64,000 bases of DNA from Gammaproteobacteria bacterium LSUCC0057. Lineage in GTDB: Bacteria > Pseudomonadota > Gammaproteobacteria > Pseudomonadales > Porticoccaceae. A program made the translations under genes and the position numbers. Positions 8,506 to 17,013 of this stretch are shown piece by piece (within the stretch, counting starts at the first letter, position 1; each line of letters opens with the position of its first letter). Below the pieces are notes generated by a model. It saw only the letters and a program-made list of their open reading frames with translations, was not told where the DNA came from and did not search any database. The stretch spans positions 306,736 through 370,735 of the forward strand of contig SPIA01000002.1 in assembly GCA_004535795.1 (NCBI GenBank). Reading direction: 5' to 3'.

Positions 8506-9621
8506 TCAGCCGGCGAGCTGCTGGTAGGCCCACTCGATCCAAGGCAGCAGCGCCTCGATATCGGCGGTTTCGACCGTGGCACCGCACCAGATTCGCAGCC
8601 CGGCGGGGGCGTCGCGGTAGGCGCCAATATCGTAGGCGACCGCCTCGGCATCGAGCAGCTTAACCAGCTGCTTAACTGCTGCCTCGTCGAGGTCGAGCGT
8701 CAAACAGACACTGGTGTTGGAGCGCAGCGCCGGGTCGGCGGCGAGAAAGTGGATCCAGTCGCGCGACTCAACAAACGACTCGATCGCCGCCAGATTGGCC
8801 TGCGAGCGCTCAATCGCCGCCGCGACTCCACCGATACTGGCGACCCAATCGAGCGCGTCGAGGTAGTCGGCCACACAGAGCATTGAGGGGGTGTTAATGG
8901 TCTCACCGCGGAAGATCCCCTCGATCAACTTACCGCCCTTGGTCATGCGGAAAATCTTCGGCAGCGGCCAGCTCGGCGTGTAGCTCTCCAAACGCGCCAC
9001 CGCGCGCGGGCTGAGGATCAACATACCGTGGGCGCCCTCACCGCCGAGCACTTTTTGCCAGCTGTAGGTGACCACGTCGAGCTTGTGCCACGGCAGCTCC
9101 ATGGCAAATACCGCCGAGGTGGCGTCGCAAATGGTCAGCCCTTGACGGTCATCGCGAATCCAATCGGCATTGGGCACACAAACACCTGAGGTGGTGCCAT
9201 TCCAGGTGAAGACAATATCGTGATCGCTGTTGGTGCTGTTGAGGTCGGGCAGCTGGCCATAGTCGGCAGTCATACTACGCACGTTATCCAGCTTCAGCTG
9301 CTTGACAATATCGGTCGCCCAGCCGGCGCCAAACGACTCCCAAGAGAGCACATCGACCGGCCGCTCTCCAAGCAGAGACCACATTGCCATCTCGACGGCG
9401 CCAGTATCGGAGGCGGGCACTACGCCAACCCGGTAACCCGGTGGCAGACCGAGCAATGTCGCGGTATCGTCGCAGGCACGCGCCAGCGCCTGTTTGCCGA
9501 TAGCGGAGCGGTGCGAACGGCCAAGGGTAGCAATATCGAGCTGTTCTACGCGATAACCTGGGCGCTTCGAACAGGGGCCAGAGGAAAAGTTGGGGTTAGC
9601 CGGCTTAACAGTGGGTTTCAT
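8506..9621 (-). CDS. serC: Phosphoserine aminotransferase, alphaproteobacterial/Methanosarcina type
   Basis: This PLP aminotransferase converts 3-phosphohydroxypyruvate and glutamate to phosphoserine and 2-oxoglutarate. From the ATG at 9621 it has 371 residues beginning [22 protein letters not shown]. That opening, then [39 protein letters not shown] and the PLP-lysine region [15 protein letters not shown], match the TIGR01365 class described from alphaproteobacteria and Methanosarcina rather than the E. coli SerC class. The open frame extends to 9675, but that extension ([10 protein letters not shown]...) lacks family similarity; no strong ribosome binding site supports either start. It leads the serC-serA pair. 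The pairing with serA supports the assignment. Confidence 0.88.
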   Translation of the reverse strand: MKPTVKPANPNFSSGPCSKRPGYRVEQLDIATLGRSHRSAIGKQALARACDDTATLLGLPPGYRVGVVPASDTGAVEMAMWSLLGERPVDVLSWESFGAGWATDIVKQLKLDNVRSMTADYGQLPDLNSTNSDHDIVFTWNGTTSGVCVPNADWIRDDRQGLTICDATSAVFAMELPWHKLDVVTYSWQKVLGGEGAHGMLILSPRAVARLESYTPSWPLPKIFRMTKGGKLIEGIFRGETINTPSMLCVADYLDALDWVASIGGVAAAIERSQANLAAIESFVESRDWIHFLAADPALRSNTSVCLTLDLDEAAVKQLVKLLDAEAVAYDIGAYRDAPAGLRIWCGATVETADIEALLPWIEWAYQQLAG

Positions 9622-9696
9622 AGCAGTGAGCATCGCGTTGTGCAGGCAGCGCCCGCGGATTGGTAAGGTCGGCAATTCTACTGCTTGGCGCCGGGC

Positions 9697-9727
9697 AAAT
9701 AAAGCGCGAGCGCCTGTGGCGCCCGCT
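9697..9727 (-). terminator. Probable intrinsic terminator after dsbA
   Basis: On the minus strand a GC-rich hairpin (AGCGGGCGCC, a 3-base loop ACA, then GGCGCTCGC) is followed by a short T-rich tract (TTTATTT). It lies about 30 bases past the dsbA stop and upstream of serC, so it would separate the two transcripts. The stem is imperfect. Confidence 0.5.
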
Positions 9728-9755
9728 ATAGAGGGGATCAGCTGGCGTTATGGCG

Positions 9756-10409
9756 TTACTGCTTGGCAGCCAGCTCCTGCTCAACCAAGTAGCGAGCCAC
9801 CGCCAACATGCCATCAAAGCTTTTGGTTTTCTGCAGGGTGATGCGGTATTTGCCATTGACCACCATTTCCGGGGTGCCCTGCGTGCGATAGGCGCGGATA
9901 CGCGACTTAGCTTGATTGACCAGGCTAGTGACGCCAAACGAGTTAAACACTGAGGCCAATTTTTCGCTGCTGACGCCAGCGTCGGCAAAGATCGCGGCAA
10001 AGTCTTCAGCCTGCAGGCCGCGCCCGCCCAACACTAACGTTTTGTTGATATGGTAGGCCTCAAAAATGGCGATGTGGGTCTGCTCCAGCACACCGAGGGC
10101 GACTGCGCTGTAATAGGCTCGCGCCAAGGGCTCTAGGGCGGGCTGCCAGGGCGCCGGGGTGCGCTGCAGATCGACTCCGTCGGGGAGCGTCTGGCTCCAT
10201 TTGTGCATCGGCTGTTCAAAATCGAAACAGTGGCCACAGTGGTAGGAGAAGATTTCGTTCACCTCCACTTGATCGGGATTGGCGGTGCGCACCGGCTGGG
10301 GCAATACTTCGTAGTCGACCCCAGCTTGGTAGAGAGGACTGGCCTGCACAGAGAGCGGCAACAGCAGCAACAGCGCTGCACGGCGCAACAACAGAGTGAC
10401 ACGTTTCAT
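9756..10409 (-). CDS. dsbA: Thiol:disulfide interchange protein DsbA (CGHC active site)
   Basis: This 217-residue periplasmic oxidase introduces disulfides into exported proteins. The start at 10409 is set by a good AGGAG ribosome binding site (CAGGAGCTCAT before the ATG); the frame continues upstream to 10454 without support. It has a signal peptide (MKRVTLLLRRAALLLLLPLSVQAS), a thioredoxin fold with the active site SYHCGHCFDFE near residue 52, and the cis-proline region GTPEMVVNGKYRI. The dipeptide between the cysteines is Gly-His, not the Pro-His of most DsbA proteins; the same CGHC occurs in eukaryotic protein disulfide isomerase and would be expected to shift the redox potential. Its position beside cytochrome c4, engB and polA matches Pseudomonas dsbA. 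No dsbB is present in the window. Confidence 0.9.
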   Translation of the reverse strand: MKRVTLLLRRAALLLLLPLSVQASPLYQAGVDYEVLPQPVRTANPDQVEVNEIFSYHCGHCFDFEQPMHKWSQTLPDGVDLQRTPAPWQPALEPLARAYYSAVALGVLEQTHIAIFEAYHINKTLVLGGRGLQAEDFAAIFADAGVSSEKLASVFNSFGVTSLVNQAKSRIRAYRTQGTPEMVVNGKYRITLQKTKSFDGMLAVARYLVEQELAAKQ

Positions 10410-10489
10410 ATGAGCTCCTGAAAGTTTCAAGTGACAGCTGTGACTACCATACAACAGCGAAGTTGCGCCTGGCAGTAAAATTTTGCGAC

Positions 10490-10515
10490 AAAAAAGGGCG
10501 ACCGCGGCCGCCCTT
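10490..10515 (-). terminator. Intrinsic terminator after cytochrome c4 gene
   Basis: On the minus strand AAGGGCG, a loop of about 8 bases, CGCCCTT and a run of T residues form a textbook rho-independent terminator. It begins about 20 bases past the cytochrome c4 stop codon and upstream of dsbA, so the two genes are probably separate transcripts. Confidence 0.85.
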
Positions 10516-10533
10516 GAGTGATGCCCAACCCGC

Positions 10534-11202
10534 TCAGTGCAGACCGGCGATATAGTTGGCCAGCGCGTCGATTTCGCGATTGCTCATACGCTCGGCGACT
10601 CCGCGCATCACCTTGGCTTCGCCGTCATTGTGGCGCAAGCTGTCGCGGAACATGCGCAGCTGCTTGGCGATGTAATCGGCGTGCTGACCACCCAGTGCCG
10701 GGTAGCCGGCCGGATCGTTACCGGCACCATTGGGGGCGTGACAGCCGGTGCACGAAGGAATACCAATGTCGGGGTTGCCGCCGCGGTAGAGCGACTCACC
10801 CAGCGCGATCGCCTCATCACCGCTCATGCTACTGCCGACCAACTGGATCTGCTTAGCCCCTGAAATTTGACGGTTCTTACCGTTGTAAAAAGCCGCCATG
10901 TCAGCCAGCTGCTGGTCGCTCATGCCATCCAGTATGCCGGTCATCTCGACAATCTGGCGCTTGCCGTCGCGCACATCCATCAACTGTTTGGTGAGGTATT
11001 TTTCACCCAGGCCGGCCAATTTGGGGAAAGCGCCCATGGCGCTGTTACCATCCATACCGTGGCAACCGGCGCAGCTGGCTACCAGTGGCTCTCCGGCCGC
11101 CGCATCACCTTTGGGGTAGACCGCCGCAGTGACAGAGCCAGCAGCTAACGCCAACAGTGTGCCGGCGACGATACCGACCCAGTTGAAAAATTTTGTATTC
11201 AT
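10534..11202 (-). CDS. Diheme cytochrome c4
   Basis: This 222-residue periplasmic electron carrier has a signal peptide (MNTKFFNWVGIVAGTLLALAAGSVTAAV) and two c-type heme sites, ASCAGCHG (about residue 45) and SCTGCHAPNG (about residue 145), each in a class I cytochrome domain. The duplicated layout, length and conserved FPKLAGLGEKYLTKQL / YPALGGQHADYIAKQLRMF segments are those of cytochrome c4, which can donate electrons to cytochrome oxidases, such as the one encoded at 22-26 kb. The ATG at 11202 is preferred over the upstream GTG at 11214 because it opens the signal peptide directly. It is divergent from engB over 163 bases, and its own terminator follows. Confidence 0.93.
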   Translation of the reverse strand: MNTKFFNWVGIVAGTLLALAAGSVTAAVYPKGDAAAGEPLVASCAGCHGMDGNSAMGAFPKLAGLGEKYLTKQLMDVRDGKRQIVEMTGILDGMSDQQLADMAAFYNGKNRQISGAKQIQLVGSSMSGDEAIALGESLYRGGNPDIGIPSCTGCHAPNGAGNDPAGYPALGGQHADYIAKQLRMFRDSLRHNDGEAKVMRGVAERMSNREIDALANYIAGLH

Positions 11203-11365
11203 GGTTATTCCCACTCACTCATTCCGCTAGAATATAAGCACTGTCAGTGCCCTGCCAAAAAGCCGGCGCATTATATACCAAATCTGCGCCATTCCTAAAG
11301 TCGCTGGCAAAGATAATAGCGCCGAGTCAAAACCGCCTCGCCCGCGCCCTAACGAGACCCCGCCA

Positions 11366-12076
11366 ATGGCTGTAGCGATCAATTTTCAGGCAACGCAATT
11401 TCTCACCAGCGCCCCCAGCCTTGAGCAGTGCCCGCCCGACAGCGGCTGCGAGGTCGCCTTTGCTGGGCGTTCAAATGCTGGCAAATCGAGCGCCATCAAT
11501 ACTCTGACGCGCAATAAAGGCATGGCGCGGATCAGTAAGACCCCCGGCCGTACCCAGTTAATCAACCATTTCACTGTCGGCGAAAATCTACGGCTGGTCG
11601 ACCTGCCCGGCTATGGTTTTGCCAAAGTGCCGATCGCCATGAAAAAACGCTGGGATCGCCACCTGGCCGAGTATCTGCAGCAGCGCCAGTCACTGGCCGG
11701 ATTGATCCTGTTGATGGATATTCGCCACCCGCTGCAGAGTTACGACGAACAGATGTTGCGCTGGGCGCAGCAGGCCGAGCTGCCGGTACACGTGTTGCTC
11801 ACCAAAGCCGACAAACTCAAACGCGGCCCGGCGCAGGCTGCAATGCTGCAGGTCGCCAAGTTCCTCACCAGTTTAGAGAGCGGCAGCGAGCTGTTTTCGG
11901 TGCAGACTTTCTCGTCGCTCAAGAAACAGGGCATACAAGAGCTGGAGGCGGTGCTGAGCCGCTGGCTAAACAGCCATGCTGAGCCGACGGAGAATGATGT
12001 TGCCACGGACCCCCAGAGCCTGTCTTCAGAGTGGCTGACTGCAGAGCAGATCGCCCGCCTGCAGATCGACCCGTAA
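11366..12076 (+). CDS. engB: Ribosome biogenesis GTPase EngB (YihA/YsxC)
   Basis: This is a 236-residue GTPase needed for assembly of the large ribosomal subunit. G motifs are visible: G1 [11 protein letters not shown] (about residue 35), G2 region [13 protein letters not shown]3 [10 protein letters not shown] and G4 TKADKL. The C-terminal tail of about 35 residues after VLSRWLNSH is longer than in E. coli YihA (210 residues) and looks disordered and acidic. It converges on polA across about 550 bases of repeated non-coding sequence, the same arrangement as yihA / spf / polA in E. coli. I see no clear plus-strand terminator; an AGCAC/GTGCT stem just past the stop lacks a T-tract. Confidence 0.96.
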   Translation: MAVAINFQATQFLTSAPSLEQCPPDSGCEVAFAGRSNAGKSSAINTLTRNKGMARISKTPGRTQLINHFTVGENLRLVDLPGYGFAKVPIAMKKRWDRHLAEYLQQRQSLAGLILLMDIRHPLQSYDEQMLRWAQQAELPVHVLLTKADKLKRGPAQAAMLQVAKFLTSLESGSELFSVQTFSSLKKQGIQELEAVLSRWLNSHAEPTENDVATDPQSLSSEWLTAEQIARLQIDP

Positions 12077-12146
12077 GGCAGCAGCACAGTACGCCCTCGT
12101 GCTCTCAGCGGGAGAATACCCAACTATTCTCTGGCTGACTGCAGAC

Positions 12147-12250
12147 AAAAAAAAGCCCCAGACCAAAACGGTTGGGGCTAGCTCTGCTTCGGCTTGCTCT
12201 GTGTGCGCTGCCGTCACCTAATCGCTGGGTGAGAGTGGGAGAATACCCAA
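12147..12250 (-). ncRNA. Candidate sRNA, copy C
   Basis: Third unit, nearest engB and nearly identical to copy B, with the same C-rich segment, hairpin overlapping it, middle segment and T8 terminator at 12147-12154. A roughly 30-base insertion (around 12268-12297) separates it from the terminator of copy B, and could contain its own start signals, though none is clear. The 5' end is undefined. Confidence 0.45.
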
Positions 12251-12303
12251 CTATTCTCTGGCTGACTGGTCGGCGAAGTAGATATAGCGGCTGATCTGCA
12301 GAC

Positions 12304-12410
12304 AAAAAAAAGCCCCAGACCAAAACGGTTGGGGCTAGCTCTGCTTCGGCTTGCTCTGTCTGCACTGCCGTCGCCTAATCGCTGGGCGAGAGTGGGAGAA
12401 TACCCAACTA
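12304..12410 (-). ncRNA. Candidate sRNA, copy B
   Basis: Second unit of the array. It carries the same GGTATTCTCCC, a longer middle part (CCCAGCGATTAGGCGACGGCAG) than copy A, the GAGCAAGCCGAAG segment and an identical terminator with a T8 tract at 12304-12311. The 5' end is not defined: I see no convincing promoter between the terminator of copy A and this copy. It may come from read-through and processing, or from a promoter I cannot recognise. An inverted repeat GAGAATA-GTTGGG-TATTCTC overlaps the TTCTCCC stretch and could hide it. Confidence 0.45.
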
Positions 12411-12430
12411 TTCTCTGGCTGACTGCAGAC

Positions 12431-12540
12431 AAAAAAAAGCCCCAGACCAAAACGGTTGGGGCTAGCTGTACTTCGGCTTGCTCTGCAAGCACTGCAGTCG
12501 CCTAGTTGGGGGAGAATACCAGCAATCAATCACAATCACT
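12431..12540 (-). ncRNA. Candidate sRNA, copy A (Spot 42/ErsA locus)
   Basis: Predicted transcript of about 110 bases running in the polA direction, from a start near 12540 to a T8 tract at 12431-12438. It has a C-rich stretch TATTCTCCCCC that could pair with Shine-Dalgarno sequences, a middle GAGCAAGCCGAAG segment, and a strong terminator hairpin. This is the copy with a recognisable promoter (12547-12573). Known facts: E. coli Spot 42 lies between polA and yihA(engB), and Pseudomonas ErsA lies in the same intergenic region and depends on sigma-22. I infer homology or analogy from position and layout only. The region between 12541 and polA also carries an AT-rich stretch. Confidence 0.6.
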
Positions 12541-12546
12541 GTATCC

Positions 12547-12573
12547 TTTGAGGGCGGCTGCGCGGTTTAGTTC
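12547..12573 (-). promoter_or_regulatory. Sigma-E/AlgU-like promoter for sRNA copy A
   Basis: On the minus strand GAACTA (12568-12573), a 16-base spacer and TCAAA (12547-12551) match the ECF sigma-E/AlgU pattern (GAACTT, 16-17 bases, TCAAA or TCTGA) with one mismatch. A start about 6 bases downstream would place the 5' end near 12540. P. aeruginosa ErsA is reported to be sigma-22 dependent, so this agrees with the locus. It lies about 55 bases beyond the polA stop. Confidence 0.5.
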
Positions 12574-12627
12574 AAAAATAGTTTCACTTTTTGTTCTTTA
12601 TTTTATAAGTCTTTATAAATCAATATT

Positions 12628-15396
12628 TTAGTGCGCCTCATCCCAACTGGCACCAACGCCAATATCGACGATTAACGGCACGCTGAGCGCCGCCGCCCCC
12701 TCCATTAATTGGCGCACACCGTTGCGCACCGTCTCGAGTTCGTCGGCCGGCACTTCGAGCACCAGCTCGTCGTGCACCTGCATAATAATCTTGCTGTGCA
12801 GCTGCTGCTCTGTCAGCCAGCTGTCCACTTTTAGCATGGCGATCTTAATCAGGTCGGCGGCGCTGCCCTGCAGCGGGGCGTTGATGGCGGTGCGCTCAGC
12901 GGCCTGGCGGCGCATGGCGTTGCGATCGTTAATCTCCGGCAAATAGAGGCGCCGTCCAAACAGGGTTTCGACATAGCCCCTGTCGGCGGCGCTGGTGCGG
13001 GTGCTCTGCATGAAGTCTTGCACGCCGGGATAGCGCTGAAAATAGCGGTCGATATACTCTTGCGCCTGTTTGCGGCCTATTTGCAACTGGCGGGCGAGGC
13101 CAAAGGCCGACATACCGTAAATCAAGCCGAAGTTAATCGCCTTGGCACTGCGACGCATCTCGCCGGTGACCGCTTCGAGCTCGACGCCAAACACTTCGGC
13201 GGCGGTGGCGCTGTGAATATCCAAACCGTCGGCAAACGCCTGGCGCAGGCCGGCGTCGGCGGAGAGCTCGGCCATAATACGCAGCTCAATTTGCGAGTAA
13301 TCGGCTGCCAGCAGCAGCGAGCCAGGCGCGGCGACAAACGCCTGACGCACCCGTCGCCCCTCTTCGGTGCGAATGGGAATATTTTGTAAGTTGGGGTCCG
13401 ATGACGACAGTCGGCCTGTCGCAGTACCGGCCTGGTGGTATGAGGTGTGTAGTCGGCCGGTGCGGGCATTGACCATTGTTGGCAACTTATCGGTATAGGT
13501 CGACTTCAATTTGGCCAAGCCGCGGTGCTGCAAAATCACTTTCGGCAGCGGGTACTCCAGCGCCAGCTCTGCCAATACCTCTTCTTTAGTTGATGCGGCC
13601 CCTTTGGCGGTCTTTTTCAGCACCGGAATATTGAGCTTGTCGAACAGTATTTCACCCAGCTGTTTTGGCGAGGACAAATTAAACTCCTGCCCGGCTAACT
13701 GCCACGCTTGGTCCTGAAGCTCGGCCAGCCGCTCGCTGAGCTCGGCGCTCTGACGCTGCAGCTGCTGGCGGTCGATCAGCGCGCCGTTGCGCTCAATCTT
13801 GGAGAGGACCGCCACCAGCGGCAGCTCTATGGTTTCAAACAGCTGCTGCAGACTCGGCTGTGCGGTGATCGCCGGCCACAGCTGGCGGTGCAGTCGCAAC
13901 GTGATGTCGGCGTCCTCGGCGGCATAAGGGGCCGCCTGCTCCAGGGCAATCTGGTTGAAGGTGAGCTGGCTCGCCCCTTTGCCGGCAATGTCACTAAACG
14001 CCGTAGTCGCGGTGTTCAGATAGTGGCGCGCCAAACTGTCCATGTCGTGGCGACTGGCGACCGAGTCGAGTACATAGGACTCGAGCATGGTGTCAAAGGC
14101 GACCCCGGCGAGCTCGATACCGTGTTCGGCAAAGACGCTCATATCGTATTTAATATTCTGCCCCACTTTGGCCAGCGCCGGGTCTTCGAGCAGCGGCTGC
14201 AAGGCGGCTAATACCCGCTCGCGACTGAGCTGTGGCGGCGCACCCAGGTAGTCGTGGCCAAACGGAATATAACAGGCGCAACCCGGCTCCACTGCCAGTG
14301 AGATGCCGACCAGCTGGGCCTCCATGTAGTTGAGGCTGGTGGTCTCGGTATCCACCGCAAACAGCTCGGCCTGCGCCAATCTGTCCAGCCACTGTTGTAA
14401 CTGCGGCTCGGTCAGCACCGTTTCAACCTGCAGTGGCGCCACCGCTGCCGGCGGGGCGAGCAGCGCACCCTGCTCTGACAGGGGCGCCGTCGGCGAGCTG
14501 TCACCGGCCTCCAGTTCGCGCAGCCAGCTCTTGAACTCTAACTCGCTGAACAGCGCCTTGAGTGCCGCCTGGTCTGGGCTGGCATTGGCCAGTTGGTTGG
14601 CTGACTGCGGCAGTTCAACGTCGACTTTAATGGTCGCCAACAGGTAGGAGAGATAGGCCAGCTCGCGGTGCTCGGCCAGTTTCTCAGGCATTTTTTTCGC
14701 GCCGCGAAAATCGAGCTCGGCCACCCGCGGCAGATCGGCGTAGATGGCGTCGAGACCACCCAGCTGCTGCAGCAGCGCCAGCGCAGTCTTCTCACCCACC
14801 CCGGGCACGCCAGGGATGTTGTCCGATTTGTCGCCCAGCAGCGCCAAGTAATCGATGATCAGCTCGGGGCCAATACCAAATTTGTCGCGCACCCCGTCGC
14901 TATCCAACACCGTGTTGCTCATGGTGTTAACCAAAGTAATACCCGGGCCGACCAGCTGCGCCATATCTTTGTCGCCGGTCGAGATCACCACCGGCAGCTG
15001 TGACTGCTGCGCCTGCAGCGCCAGCGTGCCAATCACATCGTCGGCCTCAACACCGTCGATGATCAACATCGGCAGACCCATAGCGACTACGATCTGATGA
15101 ATCGGTTCGATCTGGGCGCGCAAATCGTCGGGCATTGGCGGGCGGTGTGACTTGTAATCGCCGTAGAGATCGTCGCGGAAGGTTTTGCCCTTGGCATCAA
15201 AGACGACCGCAATAGTGCTGGCCGGGTAGTCGCGCTGCAGTGCGCGCAGCATCGAGGTGACACCGCGCACCGCGCCGCTCGGCTGGCCGGTTGAGGTGAC
15301 CAGCGGCGGCAGCGCGTGAAAGGCGCGGTAGAGGTAAGAGGAGCCGTCGACTAACACCAGCGGAGCAGTGCCGGGCGTTGCGCTGTTACTGTTCAT
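12628..15396 (-). CDS. polA: DNA polymerase I
   Basis: This 922-residue three-domain enzyme acts in Okazaki fragment maturation and repair. The N-terminal 5'-3' nuclease (about residues 1-290) shows [40 protein letters not shown] and [18 protein letters not shown]. The 3'-5' exonuclease has [11 protein letters not shown] with the metal-binding Asp and Glu retained, so proofreading should be active. The polymerase domain has motif [15 protein letters not shown], motif [25 protein letters not shown] and motif [12 protein letters not shown]. Length matches E. coli Pol I (928). It converges on engB across the sRNA array and is separated from znuA by 115 bases on the same strand. Confidence 0.98.
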   Translation of the reverse strand: MNSNSATPGTAPLVLVDGSSYLYRAFHALPPLVTSTGQPSGAVRGVTSMLRALQRDYPASTIAVVFDAKGKTFRDDLYGDYKSHRPPMPDDLRAQIEPIHQIVVAMGLPMLIIDGVEADDVIGTLALQAQQSQLPVVISTGDKDMAQLVGPGITLVNTMSNTVLDSDGVRDKFGIGPELIIDYLALLGDKSDNIPGVPGVGEKTALALLQQLGGLDAIYADLPRVAELDFRGAKKMPEKLAEHRELAYLSYLLATIKVDVELPQSANQLANASPDQAALKALFSELEFKSWLRELEAGDSSPTAPLSEQGALLAPPAAVAPLQVETVLTEPQLQQWLDRLAQAELFAVDTETTSLNYMEAQLVGISLAVEPGCACYIPFGHDYLGAPPQLSRERVLAALQPLLEDPALAKVGQNIKYDMSVFAEHGIELAGVAFDTMLESYVLDSVASRHDMDSLARHYLNTATTAFSDIAGKGASQLTFNQIALEQAAPYAAEDADITLRLHRQLWPAITAQPSLQQLFETIELPLVAVLSKIERNGALIDRQQLQRQSAELSERLAELQDQAWQLAGQEFNLSSPKQLGEILFDKLNIPVLKKTAKGAASTKEEVLAELALEYPLPKVILQHRGLAKLKSTYTDKLPTMVNARTGRLHTSYHQAGTATGRLSSSDPNLQNIPIRTEEGRRVRQAFVAAPGSLLLAADYSQIELRIMAELSADAGLRQAFADGLDIHSATAAEVFGVELEAVTGEMRRSAKAINFGLIYGMSAFGLARQLQIGRKQAQEYIDRYFQRYPGVQDFMQSTRTSAADRGYVETLFGRRLYLPEINDRNAMRRQAAERTAINAPLQGSAADLIKIAMLKVDSWLTEQQLHSKIIMQVHDELVLEVPADELETVRNGVRQLMEGAAALSVPLIVDIGVGASWDEAH

Positions 15397-15511
15397 AGCA
15401 TTTCCACCGCCGCGGCTATCGGTGCACCAGCGGCTTATTATCGTGTTTTAGTTGCCTGCGAGCATACACCAAATAGCTGCGCGTTTGGCCGTTAACGGCC
15501 GCTGCGGGGCG

Positions 15512-16426
15512 CTAAGGGGCGCTCAGGCAGTGCTGCAACACCGCCACCAGTGCCGCGATAAATTCGCTGTAGGGGCGGCCTTGCAGCGACTGGGCCGCGC
15601 CCAAGGTGTCGGCACTCAATAGTGGCCGCTGCAGTTGCGCGGCAAACCGCGCCAAGCGCCGGTCGGGCTCGCTCTGCTCGGCGAGTAGACAGCGGTAGTT
15701 GCCCTGTTGCAGCAGCGACAGCTGGTGGCGCAGCCCACCCTCGGCACCGGCGACGCTATCGAGCGCACTGGCCTTGGCCAGGGCAAAGAAATCGCTGAAA
15801 TAGTCCAACGAGCGGTGTGACATCAACCAACCGCGGTTTTGCAAGCGTCCGAGTTGGCGGTGCCAGTCACCGAGCTCCTCGCGGCTCAACAGTGGCATCG
15901 CCGGCAGAGCAAAATGACGGCGCAGTTGCGCTGCCAACCGCTCGGCATAAGCCGGCTGCAACCACAGATGGGGGTCTGTATTATGGCCGTGGTGATCGCT
16001 GCCGCGACCGTGGTCGTGTTGGCTAGCGGGCGCCGCAGCATCGACGGCCACGACATCGGCAAAGGTGATCAGCGCTTGCGGTGCTCGCGCCGCTAAGTAA
16101 TCGGCCAGCGCCCCCTCCAACATCGGCCCAACCCAGACCACCAGATCGGCAGCGGCGAGCTGGCGCATCATCGAGGGGCGCAGCGGCTGGTCGTGGGGCG
16201 ACTGCTGGGGGGCATAGAGCCACGCCACCTCGACATGGTCGCCGAGCGCCTGTGCGGCGATCAGCGCCAGCGGTTTCACCGTCGTCACCACCAGCGGCTT
16301 GGCATCGGCGCCGCTGCGCTCTAGCGGGTTGGCAGCGGTGGTGGCGCAGAGCAGCAGCGCAATAACAAAACCGCAGAGCGCGCAGCTAGGCGAAACCCGG
16401 GCAGAAAAATATAGACTCAGAATCAT
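15512..16426 (-). CDS. znuA: Zinc ABC transporter substrate-binding protein ZnuA
   Basis: This 304-residue periplasmic zinc receptor starts with the ATG at 16426, which opens a signal peptide (MILSLYFSARVSPSCALCGFVIALLLCATTAANP); the upstream extension to 16483 would overlap the regulatory gap. It is a cluster A-I binding protein: VVTTVKPLALIAAQ at the mature N terminus, SPHDQPLRPSMMRQLAAADLVVWVGP with a metal-ligand histidine, a short His-rich loop (HDHGRGSDHHGHNTDPHLWL, about residues 137-156), and SHRSLDYFSDFF. The His-rich loop is shorter than in E. coli ZnuA. It is divergent from zur-znuCB over 74 bases, allowing joint control by Zur. Confidence 0.92.
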   Translation of the reverse strand: MILSLYFSARVSPSCALCGFVIALLLCATTAANPLERSGADAKPLVVTTVKPLALIAAQALGDHVEVAWLYAPQQSPHDQPLRPSMMRQLAAADLVVWVGPMLEGALADYLAARAPQALITFADVVAVDAAAPASQHDHGRGSDHHGHNTDPHLWLQPAYAERLAAQLRRHFALPAMPLLSREELGDWHRQLGRLQNRGWLMSHRSLDYFSDFFALAKASALDSVAGAEGGLRHQLSLLQQGNYRCLLAEQSEPDRRLARFAAQLQRPLLSADTLGAAQSLQGRPYSEFIAALVAVLQHCLSAP

Positions 16427-16448
16427 GGCGGTGTGATGCAGGTTGTTT

Positions 16449-16467
16449 TGCAACAGTATATCATTAC
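16449..16467. promoter_or_regulatory. Weak candidate Zur operator between znuA and zur
   Basis: TGCAACAGTATATCATTAC sits in the 74-base divergent gap. It has an AT-rich centre and imperfect dyad loosely resembling Zur sites (GTTATA-N-TATAAC), but only about half of the arm positions match. The location, upstream of both znuA and zur, is where a Zur site would be expected. Confidence 0.25.
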
Positions 16468-16500
16468 GACTTTGCAGCCACATAGCCCAGAGAGCCGGCC

Positions 16501-17013
16501 ATGCTGACCAATGCCAAAGCGGTGCACCACCCGCACGACCACCTGCGCTGTGTCAACAGTGCACTGGCGCGCGCCCGCGCGCTGTGCAGTGCCCGCCGCG
16601 CACGGCTGACACCGCTGCGCGAGGCGGTGCTGCGGCTGTTGTGGCAGAGCCACCGGCCGCTGGGCGCCTACCAAATTCAGCAGCAGCTGTCGCAGATCAA
16701 CCGCAAAGCGGTGGCCGCCCCGACCGTTTACCGGGCGTTGGAGTTTTTCCTTGAGCTGGGGCTGATCCACCGCATCTCGTCGTTGAACGCCTATATCGGC
16801 TGCCCGTTCCCGGAGAGTGACCACTCCGATATGTTTTTGATCTGCAACGACTGTGGCAACGCCGCCGAGGTCAGCCACAGCCATGTCAACCAGTTACTGA
16901 TGCAGACCGCCAAACGCGCCGACTTTCAGCTCGCCTCACAGTCGCTTGAACTCTACGGGCAGTGCGCACAGTGTCGCGACTTGGCCGACAGCGGTGCGCA
17001 GTGGGTGCGATGA
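16501..17013 (+). CDS. zur: Zinc uptake regulator Zur (Fur family)
   Basis: This 170-residue Fur-family repressor is predicted to bind DNA when zinc is replete and shut off znuA and znuCB. It has a winged-helix N-terminal domain (LTPLREAVLRLLWQSHRPLGAYQIQQQL, then AAPTVYRALEFFLELGLIHRI) and a C-terminal dimerisation domain with HSDMFLICNDCGNAAEV and, near the end, CAQC, giving the two CxxC pairs of the structural zinc site. The N terminus carries extra His residues (KAVHHPHDHLRC). Its stop overlaps the znuC start (ATGA), so zur, znuC and probably znuB form one transcript. Zur rather than Fur is inferred from context. Confidence 0.92.
   Translation: MLTNAKAVHHPHDHLRCVNSALARARALCSARRARLTPLREAVLRLLWQSHRPLGAYQIQQQLSQINRKAVAAPTVYRALEFFLELGLIHRISSLNAYIGCPFPESDHSDMFLICNDCGNAAEVSHSHVNQLLMQTAKRADFQLASQSLELYGQCAQCRDLADSGAQWVR

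Larger units (their letters stand above)
12110..12520. repeat. Tandem repeat array between engB and polA
   Basis: Three tandem units plus a partial one fill this stretch. Each unit, read on the minus strand, starts with GGTATTCTCCC (copies at 12510, 12394, 12237 and a partial fourth at 12110). It continues through a GAGCAAGCCGAAG segment and ends in an AGCCCCAACC...TGGGGCT hairpin followed by eight T residues (T-tracts at 12431-12438, 12304-12311 and 12147-12154). The two units nearest engB are almost identical apart from a roughly 30-base insertion before the engB-proximal unit. The polA-proximal unit is shorter and more diverged. Spacing is unequal (116, 157 and 127 bases). The pattern suggests unequal-recombination duplication of a small transcription unit. 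Confidence 0.9.

Noticed and set aside
12110-12520. Regularly repeated sequence as a CRISPR array
   Set aside because: Units are over 100 bases, unequally spaced, nearly identical throughout and end in intrinsic terminators; there are no short repeats with unique spacers and no cas genes.
12026-12529. Several overlapping minus-strand ORFs of 60-90 residues sharing an SPNRFGLGLFFV segment
   Set aside because: They are translations of the terminator hairpins and T-tracts of the tandem array. No ribosome binding sites, and each differs where the repeats differ; RNA is the better explanation.
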